Shown here: piece after piece, positions 26,323 to 33,621 of the stretch
How the letters are laid out: each line of letters opens with the position of its first letter
Numbering within the stretch: position 1 is the first letter of the stretch
Origin: Arthrobacter sp. ZGTC412
Lineage (GTDB): Bacteria; Actinomycetota; Actinomycetes; Actinomycetales; Micrococcaceae
Assembly (NCBI RefSeq): GCF_002929215.1
Contig: NZ_PJII01000004.1
Span: 186,001-250,000, forward strand
Length of the DNA stretch: 64,000 nt
Reading direction: 5' to 3'
The notes under the pieces: generated by a model
The model's database searches: none
Seen by the model: the letters and a program-made list of their open reading frames with translations, nothing else
What the model was told of the DNA's origin: nothing
Made by a program: the position numbers and the translations under genes

Positions 26323-27573
26323 TTGGGTAAATCAGCTGAGGGGACAACGGGCGTGACCTCGAGCGCAGGACCGACCACATATACCTACGGAAAGACGGGC
26401 ATCTGGCTGATCGGCGCGCGGGGGTCAGTGGCAACCACAGCCGCGGTGGGCCTGGCCGCCATCTCCGCCGGCCTCGCGAACGCCACCGGCTGCGTCACGG
26501 AGCAGGAACCCTTCCGCGAAGTCGCGCTTCCCGACTTCGCGGACTTTGTGGTGGGCGGCCATGACATTAGCGACGTCTGCATGACCAAGCGCGCCGAGGC
26601 ACTCGTTGAATCGGGGATGCTTCCGCTTCACCTGCTCGAATCCGTCCGACCCCAGCTCGTGGAAACCGACCAGCGCGTGCGGCCGGGCTATAACGCGGCG
26701 CAGAAGTCGGAGTCGCAGGCCGAAGTGGTGCAACGGCTTGCCCAGGACATCAGGGATTTCAAGCACTCCAACCGCCTGAACCGCGTCATTGTTCTCGACG
26801 TCGCTTCCACGGAAGCGCCGGTTGAGCCAATCCCTGAGTTCAGTGACGCGGACCTGCTCCTGGCCGCGCTCGAGGAGCCGGCACGCGCGGTGCTTCCGCC
26901 CAGCTCCGTCAGTGCTTACGCCGCCGTCCTGGCTGGCTCTCCCTACGTGTGTTTCACACCTTCCACTGCTCTTGACGTGCCTGCGCTGCGCGAACTGGCA
27001 TCCCAGCACCGTGTTCCAACCGCCGGGCAGGATGGAAAGACGGGCCAGACCTGGCTGCGGTCCGTTCTGGCTCCGGCCTTTGCCGCCCGCGGGCTGCGTG
27101 TCCTGTCCTGGGCCGGAACGAACCTCCTCGGCGGCGGTGACGGAGCGACGCTTGCTGACCCGCGGGCCGTTGCAGGGAAACTGCAGTCCAAGAACCGGGG
27201 GCTCCAGGAGCTGACCGGAGGGGCGGTTACCCCGCTTCACATTGACAACGTCCAGGATCTCGGCGAGACGAAGGTGGCTTGGGACCACATCAACGTTGAA
27301 GGTTTCCTCGGCTCCCGCCTCACGCTGCAGACTACCTGGAGCGCTTACGACTCCATGCTGGCCGCACCCATGGTGCTTGACCTCTCACGGCTGATGGCGT
27401 TGGCCCATGCTGCCGGAGAAGAAAACCACGTAGGCGCCCTGGGATTCTTCTTCAAGGATCCGTGGGGCAGCGATGAACACTCGTTTGCGAACCAGACCAA
27501 CAACCTCGTGGAGTGGGCACAGGCGGCCAGCGCGAAGCTGGCGGCCGGCACTGGGAGCCCCGAGCAGCAGTGA
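26323..27573 (+). CDS. Inositol-3-phosphate synthase (myo-inositol-1-phosphate synthase)
   Basis: A 416-residue NAD-dependent cyclase that turns glucose 6-phosphate into myo-inositol 3-phosphate. The NAD site reads GIWLIGARGSVATTAAVGL. The family core is seen in NRVIVLDVASTE, YVCFTPSTALDVPALRELA, TGQTWLRSVLAPAFAARG, NLLGGGDGATLADP with the following KLQSKN, and GETKVAWDHINVEGFLG, where the lysines needed for catalysis in other MIPS proteins are kept. The start is TTG at 26323 after GAAAGGACA. The stop codon overlaps the start codon of the UbiA gene (GTGA). In EBO clusters this position is usually taken by EboD, a dehydroquinate-synthase-like cyclase. Confidence 0.9.
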   Translation: MGKSAEGTTGVTSSAGPTTYTYGKTGIWLIGARGSVATTAAVGLAAISAGLANATGCVTEQEPFREVALPDFADFVVGGHDISDVCMTKRAEALVESGMLPLHLLESVRPQLVETDQRVRPGYNAAQKSESQAEVVQRLAQDIRDFKHSNRLNRVIVLDVASTEAPVEPIPEFSDADLLLAALEEPARAVLPPSSVSAYAAVLAGSPYVCFTPSTALDVPALRELASQHRVPTAGQDGKTGQTWLRSVLAPAFAARGLRVLSWAGTNLLGGGDGATLADPRAVAGKLQSKNRGLQELTGGAVTPLHIDNVQDLGETKVAWDHINVEGFLGSRLTLQTTWSAYDSMLAAPMVLDLSRLMALAHAAGEENHVGALGFFFKDPWGSDEHSFANQTNNLVEWAQAASAKLAAGTGSPEQQ

Positions 27574-28451
27574 GCCGCATCAACGATTACCTTGAACTGG
27601 TCCGTGCGCCGGCCGTCCTTACCGTCCTCGGAGACACGCTCGTGGGCGGGTCCGCCGCCGGGCACGCGCTTAGCGGCCGCCGGATGATCCTTCCCCTTGC
27701 GAGCGCCTGCCTCTATGCCGGGGGAATGGCCCTGAATGACTACGCCGACCGCGGGATCGATGCACGCGAACGGCCGGGACGGCCTATACCGTCCGGGAGG
27801 GTCAGCGAACGCAACGCACTTGCTGCCGCGGCAACCCTGACCGTGGCCGGGCTCGGCTTCAGCGCTGCCGGGGGCGGCAGGCGGGCGTTCGCCGTGGCAC
27901 TTCCGCTGGCCGCGTCAATCTGGACCTATGACCTGCTGGCCAAAAGCCATGCGGTGGCCGGTGCACTCACCATGGCGTCCTGCCGTGCCCTGGACGTACT
28001 TATGGGCGCGGGCTCCGGGCACGTTCGCCCCGCACTCGCCGCGGCCGGCATCATGGGCGGTCACACGGTGGCTGTCACCCTCCTTTCCCGCGGTGAAGTC
28101 GAGGGAACAACGACGGCGACGGCTTCCGGCGTTGCTGCCGGCACTGGCCTGCTGGCAGGTGCCGTAGTTGCCGGTACTGCTGTACGCCGCGTCCAATTTG
28201 TTGCTGTGCTTGCCGCGGCGGCCGCCTATGCCGTCCGCTGCGGTCCGGCTCAGGTGCGGGCTGCCCGCAATCCGGTGGCGACGAACGCACTTGAGGCCAC
28301 GAAGGCAGGCATCCGGGCGATGATCCCCCTGCAGACTGCACTCACGCTGCGGCAGGGAAACGTGGCCGCTGCCGGAGTGCTTGCATCAGTGGACCTGCTC
28401 GGCATGGTCCTGCGTTCCCGTCCCCGGAGTTCGAGGATAAGCGAGTCATGA
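27570..28451 (+). CDS. eboC: UbiA-like prenyltransferase, EboC type
   Basis: A 293-residue membrane protein with eight or nine helices. It should transfer a prenyl group from a diphosphate to a polar acceptor. The first Asp-rich motif is N56-D57-x2-D60-x3-D64 (ALNDYADRGIDARERPGRPIPSGR), characteristic of UbiA and EboC. A second, regular DxxxD motif is not clear; only ALDVLMGAG with one Asp stands where it is expected, as in the EboC subgroup. The GTG at 27570 overlaps the MIPS stop codon by 4 bp; the longer frame starting at 27513 lies inside MIPS. The ATG of the next gene overlaps its stop codon (ATGA). The acceptor is unknown; a cyclitol made by MIPS is the natural guess. Confidence 0.87.
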   Translation: MSRINDYLELVRAPAVLTVLGDTLVGGSAAGHALSGRRMILPLASACLYAGGMALNDYADRGIDARERPGRPIPSGRVSERNALAAAATLTVAGLGFSAAGGGRRAFAVALPLAASIWTYDLLAKSHAVAGALTMASCRALDVLMGAGSGHVRPALAAAGIMGGHTVAVTLLSRGEVEGTTTATASGVAAGTGLLAGAVVAGTAVRRVQFVAVLAAAAAYAVRCGPAQVRAARNPVATNALEATKAGIRAMIPLQTALTLRQGNVAAAGVLASVDLLGMVLRSRPRSSRISES

Positions 28452-29956
28452 CAGCACCTACATCCGCATCAGCACCCACGATGCCCTTCAGCCTGGGATA
28501 CGGTACCAACGGTTTCGCCGACCATCCCCTTCCCATCGCCCTCGAACTCCTCGCGGAACAGGGCTACGACGCAGTGGCCCTGACCTTGGGCCACCCGCAC
28601 CTGGATCCGTTTGCGGAGGACCTGGACGCGCAACTGCAGGCACTGCGAAGCCGGCTCGATGAGCTTGGGCTTCGCGTCGTCATTGAAACGGGCACGCGTT
28701 TCCTGCTCGACCCGCGGCACAAGCACCGGCCCGCGCTTGTGGATGAAAAGGCCGAAGCCCGGGTCGCCTTCCTGCGCCGTGCTGTTGACATAGCAGCCGT
28801 CCTGCAGGCAGAGTGCGTCTCCTTCTTCTCCGGCATACTTCCTGAGGATGCCACCCCCGAAACGGGATGGCAGCGGCTTACCTCCCGGGTCGCTGACATC
28901 GTGGAGTATGCACGCGGCAGGGACGTCCTACTCGCCGTCGAACCCGAACCGGGAATGTTGGTCGAGACGGTTTCCGACGTGCTGCGCCTGCGCGAAGAAC
29001 TTGGCAATCCGGACAACCTGCGGGTGACCGTGGATATCGGCCACTGTGTAGTAGTGGAGCCGGCCGGGGTGAGGGGCGCACTGCTGCAGGCCGGTCCACT
29101 CCTGGCCAACGTCCAGTTGGACGACATGCGCCCGCACGCCCACGAGCACCTGCCGTTTGGTGAAGGCACCGTCGACCTGCCGCTCGCACTCGCGACCCTG
29201 GCCGAGCTCGGCTACCGTGGCGTTGCCGCCGTCGAGTTTCCGCGGCACTCCCACGACGCGCCGGGGCTGGCGGTGCGCAGTATGGAGGCGCTCGGCACCG
29301 CCTGGGGCGAAGCGGGAACCAGGGCGGAATCGGAACGATGGCTGCGGGAAAGCACAGCGGCGATCGCCGCCGACCCCGCCAGCCTTGGCAGGATTTTTGC
29401 CATGGCCGGCCGCCGCCTCGGCCGCGGCCCTCTGCGTCCGGATGCCGATCCCGCCGGTGTTCTGTACGGCACCGTAAGCGACAATGCGCGTGGCCAGCTG
29501 ATCGGATGGCTTGGAGAGGTCCTTTCTCCCCATGAACTGGCAGAAACCCTGTTGACGCTTTACGACGGCGGCGATTCCGCCGAACGCCGGGGCGTGCTGA
29601 AGGGATTGGGGGCATTGGCAACGCGCTCGCCGGAACCTCCGGCCGTCGTCGTCACCGCCGGAGTGCGCCTGACAGCGGAGGCCCTGAGGACCAGCGAAAG
29701 CGGCATTGTTGCAGCCGCCGTCGGTCCCTTCGCCGCCGCCTACCTGGACCAGCACAGCTGGCGCCATGCCGTGCTGAAGCTGGTTTTTATGGGCATCAGC
29801 CTCGGCGCGGTCACTGATCTCCAGGAACGGGCTGATGCCGAGCTTGCGCGGATGGCACGCGACTTCGCTGCGGAACGCAGCGCCGCCGGGCGTCCGATCC
29901 CCGAGGACGTCCATCTGATCCTGCAGTCCTCATCCAGCTATTCCACCACTTCTTAA
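28448..29956 (+). CDS. Fusion of a sugar-isomerase-like TIM barrel and an EboA domain
   Basis: A 502-residue two-domain protein. Residues 1-285 form an AP-endonuclease-2-type TIM barrel: YGTNGFADHPL, GYDAVALTLGHP, VLLAVEPEPGMLVETVSDV, LRVTVDIGHCVV, NVQLDDMRPHAHEHLPFGEG and GVAAVEFPRHSHDAPG, with the Glu, Asp and His metal ligands kept. Residues about 315-495 form an EboA-type helical repeat domain (LIGWLGEVLSPHELAETLLTLYDGGDSAERRGVLKGL, then HSWRHAVLKLVFMGISLGAV). In many EBO clusters EboA is a separate protein. The ATG overlaps the EboC stop codon; the stop codon is 11 bp before EboB. The barrel is close in style to EboE, encoded two genes on. Confidence 0.85.
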   Translation: MTAPTSASAPTMPFSLGYGTNGFADHPLPIALELLAEQGYDAVALTLGHPHLDPFAEDLDAQLQALRSRLDELGLRVVIETGTRFLLDPRHKHRPALVDEKAEARVAFLRRAVDIAAVLQAECVSFFSGILPEDATPETGWQRLTSRVADIVEYARGRDVLLAVEPEPGMLVETVSDVLRLREELGNPDNLRVTVDIGHCVVVEPAGVRGALLQAGPLLANVQLDDMRPHAHEHLPFGEGTVDLPLALATLAELGYRGVAAVEFPRHSHDAPGLAVRSMEALGTAWGEAGTRAESERWLRESTAAIAADPASLGRIFAMAGRRLGRGPLRPDADPAGVLYGTVSDNARGQLIGWLGEVLSPHELAETLLTLYDGGDSAERRGVLKGLGALATRSPEPPAVVVTAGVRLTAEALRTSESGIVAAAVGPFAAAYLDQHSWRHAVLKLVFMGISLGAVTDLQERADAELARMARDFAAERSAAGRPIPEDVHLILQSSSSYSTTS

Positions 29957-29967
29957 GGGAAGCAGAT

Positions 29968-30846
29968 ATGCGTATTTTCGACCCCCACATCCACATGACC
30001 AGCCGGACCACCAATGATTACGAGGCCCTTTACGCCAACGGAGTGCGTGCGCTCGTGGAACCCGCGTTCTGGATGGGCCAGCCCCGCACCAACGTGGGCT
30101 CCTTCATCGACTACTTCGACTCGCTGCTCGGCTGGGAACGGTTCCGCGCCGCCCAATTCGGCATTCGGCATCACGCCACAATCGCACTCAACCCCAAGGA
30201 GGCGAACGATCCGCGGTGCGTTCCCGTGCTGGACGAGATCCCCCGCTACCTGGCGAAGGAGGGCGTCGTGGCCATCGGTGAAATTGGCTACGACTCGATG
30301 ACTCCCGCCGAGGACGAGGCATTCAGCCGCCAGTTGCAACTTGCGCTTGAGTATTCGTTGCCGGCCATGGTGCACACTCCACACCGGGAGAAGCTCGCCG
30401 GCACTCAAAGGACGCTCGACGTCGTACGAGAGTCAGGCATCACGCCGGGCATGGTGGTTGTCGACCACCTCAATGAAACGAACGTTGAGATGGTGAAAGA
30501 CGCCGGCGCATGGATGGGGTTCTCCATCTACCCGGACACCAAAATGGATGAGCAGCGGATGGTCGCGATCATGAACAGGTACGGAACCGAAAGGGTGCTG
30601 GTCAACTCAGCCGCGGACTGGGGCAGGTCGGACCCCCTGAAGACCGTCAGCACCGCCAACGCGATGCTCGCGGCCGGCTTCACTACCGACGACGTCGACA
30701 AGGTGCTCTGGCGCAATCCCGTCGAGTTCTACGGCCAGAGCGGCCAGCTCATCCTTGATCCGATCCCCGGGTTCGATGCGGCTGAACTGCCTGATGCGGC
30801 AGCGGGTTTCGAGGGCAACTCCGTCCTGCGGGGGGCCAGGGTCTGA
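29968..30846 (+). CDS. eboB: TatD family hydrolase, EboB type
   Basis: A 292-residue metal-dependent hydrolase. Metal ligands are at the TatD positions: His7 and His9 (FDPHIHM), Glu105 (GEIGYDSM), His136 (AMVHTPH), His167 (VVDHLNE), and the late Asp in VNSAADWG. TatD proteins are usually nucleases or small amidohydrolases; EboB substrates are unknown. The long region PRTNVGSFIDYFDSLLGWERFRA is typical of the EboB subgroup rather than of DNA-processing TatD. The ATG at 29968 follows AAGGGAAGCAG. The stop codon shares one base with the EboE start codon (TGATG), so the two are translationally coupled. Confidence 0.87.
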   Translation: MRIFDPHIHMTSRTTNDYEALYANGVRALVEPAFWMGQPRTNVGSFIDYFDSLLGWERFRAAQFGIRHHATIALNPKEANDPRCVPVLDEIPRYLAKEGVVAIGEIGYDSMTPAEDEAFSRQLQLALEYSLPAMVHTPHREKLAGTQRTLDVVRESGITPGMVVVDHLNETNVEMVKDAGAWMGFSIYPDTKMDEQRMVAIMNRYGTERVLVNSAADWGRSDPLKTVSTANAMLAAGFTTDDVDKVLWRNPVEFYGQSGQLILDPIPGFDAAELPDAAAGFEGNSVLRGARV

Positions 30847-31979
30847 TGCTCCTCTCATACTGCACCAACGTCCATCCCGCCGAGGATCTCGACGGCGTGA
30901 TCCGGCAGCTCCGCGAATACGCCGGTCCCATCCGCCGCACCGTCGGATTGGATACCCTCGGCGTGGGGCTGTGGTTACCCGCCGGGCTGGCCCGTCAGCT
31001 GGTCCACAATACAGACGACCGCGCTGCCCTCCGCGACGTCCTCGATGCTGAAGGGCTGCAGCTGCACACAATCAATGCCTTCCCCTACGGCGGCTTCCAC
31101 AATGAGGTAGTCAAGCTCGACGTTTACAAGCCGACGTGGGCGGAGCGTGCGCGGTTGGAGTACACGCTGGACTGCGCCGAGGTGCTGGCAGCTTTCCTGC
31201 CGGAGGGCACAGCCGGCTCAATCTCGACCCTGCCCCTTGCGTGGCGTGAGCCATGGACACAGGCCGACGACGACGCCGCCACCTCCGCCATTGCCGAGCT
31301 GAGCTCCGGGTTGCGTGACCTGCGGGAACGTACGGGAAAGACTGTCCGCGTCGCCGTCGAACCCGAGCCGGGATGCGTGCTCGATACCGTGTCTGACGTG
31401 GTCGGCTGGCTGCGTACCCGCATAGAACGCGGCGTGGATCCCGAGTTCGTAGGCTTGTGCGTGGATACCTGCCACCTTGCCGTTTCGTTCGCGGACCCGG
31501 CGGACGCTGTCCAGGAGATCGATGCCGCTGGCTTGCGGATAGTGAAGGTACAGGCGTCAGCAGCCCTGCACGTCACGGATCCGTCCGACCCGGCAGCCCG
31601 GGAGGCCCTGGCTGCCTTCGTTGAACCGCGATACCTGCACCAGGTACGGGAGTCCCAGCCGACCGGCGTTGTTGCTGCAGACGATCTCGGTGAAGCCCTC
31701 ACTGAGCTGCCAGGGGAAAGCGCGTGGCGGGTTCACTTCCATATCCCCCTCCATCACGTCCCCTCCGCCCCTCTGGAGACCACCGTGGACGTGCTGAGCC
31801 GGACCGTCACCGAAGTTCGCCAGTTGCCCTACGCATCTGAGGTCCACCTCGATATCGAGACCTATACCTGGAGCGTGCTGCCCGGCGCTTCGGTGGGCAT
31901 CACCGACGGAATTGCAGCGGAGATTGAGTGGGCGCAGTCGAATCTGTTTGCTGCCGCACACGCTGACCAGCACTCCTGA
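30846..31979 (+). CDS. eboE: Metabolite traffic protein EboE (TIM-barrel)
   Basis: A 377-residue protein of the EboE group, which is a xylose-isomerase-like TIM barrel. It opens LLSYCTNVHPAEDLDGVIRQL, a block diagnostic of EboE, and continues GLWLPAGLARQL, LHTINAFPYGGFHNEVVK, VRVAVEPEPGCVLDTVSDVV, GLCVDTCHLAVSFADP and WRVHFHIPLHHVP. Metal ligands Glu (EPEPG), Asp and His (DTCH) and a late Glu (DIETYTW) are kept. EboE has been linked to transport or traffic of metabolites in cyanobacterial and pseudomonad clusters, but the reaction is not established. It begins within the EboB stop codon and ends 38 bp before EboF. Confidence 0.9.
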   Translation: MLLSYCTNVHPAEDLDGVIRQLREYAGPIRRTVGLDTLGVGLWLPAGLARQLVHNTDDRAALRDVLDAEGLQLHTINAFPYGGFHNEVVKLDVYKPTWAERARLEYTLDCAEVLAAFLPEGTAGSISTLPLAWREPWTQADDDAATSAIAELSSGLRDLRERTGKTVRVAVEPEPGCVLDTVSDVVGWLRTRIERGVDPEFVGLCVDTCHLAVSFADPADAVQEIDAAGLRIVKVQASAALHVTDPSDPAAREALAAFVEPRYLHQVRESQPTGVVAADDLGEALTELPGESAWRVHFHIPLHHVPSAPLETTVDVLSRTVTEVRQLPYASEVHLDIETYTWSVLPGASVGITDGIAAEIEWAQSNLFAAAHADQHS

Positions 31980-32017
31980 CGCCGGACGCCAATGACAACC
32001 CGAAGCAAGGAAAAACC

Positions 32018-33418
32018 GTGAAACCAGTACTGCTGCTGAACGTCGTTGGCCTGACTGCCAAGGCCCTGGGCCAAATGCCTCGCCTGTCGCGGCTTGCTGC
32101 ACAGGGATGGTCATCTGAGCTGGCTACGGTCCTGCCCGCTGTCACGTGCACGGTTCAGTCCACCATGCTGACAGGCTTGGCGCCGGCGCAGCACGGGATC
32201 GTGGGGAACGGCTGGTACTTCCGGGAGCTCGGGGATGTTTTCCTGTGGCGCCAGCACAACAGGCTTGTCAGCGGCGAGAACATCTGGGAGGCCGCCCGCC
32301 GGCAGCATCCCGGGTACAGCGCAGGCAATATTTGCTGGTGGTACGCCATGGGGATGTCCACGGACCTAACAGTGACCCCAAGGCCCGTCTATCATGCGGA
32401 TGGCCGCAAATCCCCCGATGCCTACGTCCGGCCCGCGGAACTTCACGACGAACTGGTGGCCAGCTACGGTGAGTTCCCGCTCTTCCAGTACTGGGGCCCG
32501 ACGGCGACCATCCAGTCGAGTGAGTGGATCGTCAACTCCACGCGGCACGTCATGCGGAACCAGTCACCAAACCTGCTGATGGCCTATCTGCCGCATCTGG
32601 ACTACGACCTGCAGCGGTATGGACCGAATTCACCGCAGGCTTCGCGCGCAGCTTCCGAACTCGACCGCACCCTGGCGCCGCTGCTGGATGAAGCCCAGAC
32701 GTGTGGCTACGCGGTGATTGCCGTGGCCGAGTATGGGATCGAAGAAGCAAGCAGGCCCGTGGATATCAACCGCGTCCTGCGCAGGGAAGGCCTGCTGGAG
32801 GTCTACGTGCAGGACGGCCGGGAGCAACTCGATCCGTGGACGTCGCGGGCGTTTGCCGTGGCTGATCACCAGGTTGCACACGTCTACGTCTCCGACCCGG
32901 CAGACGTGGAGCGGGTGGCGGCGGTTCTTCGCGGGACTGATGGAGTGGACGAGGTTCTGAACCGGGAGGCGCAGGCCCGTTACGGACTCGATCATGAAAG
33001 GTCCGGGGAGCTCGTTGCCGTAGCGGAGCCCCGCGCCTGGTTCACCTATTACTTCTGGCTCGACGACGACCGGGCACCCGAGTATGCGCGCGGCGTCGAT
33101 ATCCACCGGAAACCGGGTTACGATCCCGCCGAGCTCTTCTTCAATCCGGCAGACAAGCTGGCGAAGGCAAAAGCAGGGCTCAACCTGGTGAAAAAGAAGC
33201 TGGGACTGCGGTATGCCATGAGTACCGTGCCACTGGATCCGACGCACGTGCGGGGCACTCACGGACGGCTCCCGGATTCCGCAGCCGGCACGCCCCTCAT
33301 CATTGGCTCGGAGGACCGGATTCCTTCCTCGATAGAGGTTCTCCTCAGCAGTGGCCGGCAGGTGCCTGCGGCTGCAGTGAAGGAGCTTGTTCTCCAGACA
33401 CAGGGAATCCGAAGCTAA
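32018..33418 (+). CDS. eboF: Alkaline-phosphatase-superfamily protein, EboF type
   Basis: A 466-residue protein of the nucleotide-pyrophosphatase/phosphodiesterase branch. No signal peptide is visible. The nucleophile region is LPAVTCTVQSTMLTGLAPAQHGI, with Thr43 or Thr45 as nucleophile. Two later motifs differ from the standard NPP pattern: D-x-x-G-H-x-Y-G-P appears as DYDLQRYGP, and S-D-H-G-M appears as AEYGI. The final metal-ligand block (RGTHGRLP) is kept. Such changes may be normal for the EboF subgroup, but they suggest altered metal binding. The GTG at 32018 follows AAGGAAAAA. This is the last gene of the coupled EBO run. Confidence 0.85.
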   Translation: MKPVLLLNVVGLTAKALGQMPRLSRLAAQGWSSELATVLPAVTCTVQSTMLTGLAPAQHGIVGNGWYFRELGDVFLWRQHNRLVSGENIWEAARRQHPGYSAGNICWWYAMGMSTDLTVTPRPVYHADGRKSPDAYVRPAELHDELVASYGEFPLFQYWGPTATIQSSEWIVNSTRHVMRNQSPNLLMAYLPHLDYDLQRYGPNSPQASRAASELDRTLAPLLDEAQTCGYAVIAVAEYGIEEASRPVDINRVLRREGLLEVYVQDGREQLDPWTSRAFAVADHQVAHVYVSDPADVERVAAVLRGTDGVDEVLNREAQARYGLDHERSGELVAVAEPRAWFTYYFWLDDDRAPEYARGVDIHRKPGYDPAELFFNPADKLAKAKAGLNLVKKKLGLRYAMSTVPLDPTHVRGTHGRLPDSAAGTPLIIGSEDRIPSSIEVLLSSGRQVPAAAVKELVLQTQGIRS

Positions 33419-33621
33419 ATTTAGCGTTCCAAACAACAAAACTACGGCAGGCAGTTTGCGGCGCTGTCGCAGTCGCGGATGCCCGTAAATAAGCTGGCAG
33501 CTCAAGATCTGCTCAATTTTGTTTTCTGAAACCACTAGGCAATTGCGGTTGGCTCAACTAGCGTTCTAAGTGACCTGAGTCCGGCTGGTCCGGGTCCTCA
33601 ATGACGAGAAGAAAGTGAACG

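Noticed and set aside
26323-27573. Interpretation of the cyclase as a standard housekeeping Ino1 for mycothiol
   Set aside because: Not excluded, but the coupled position in the ebo run argues for a dedicated role; a second ino1 elsewhere in the genome would settle this.
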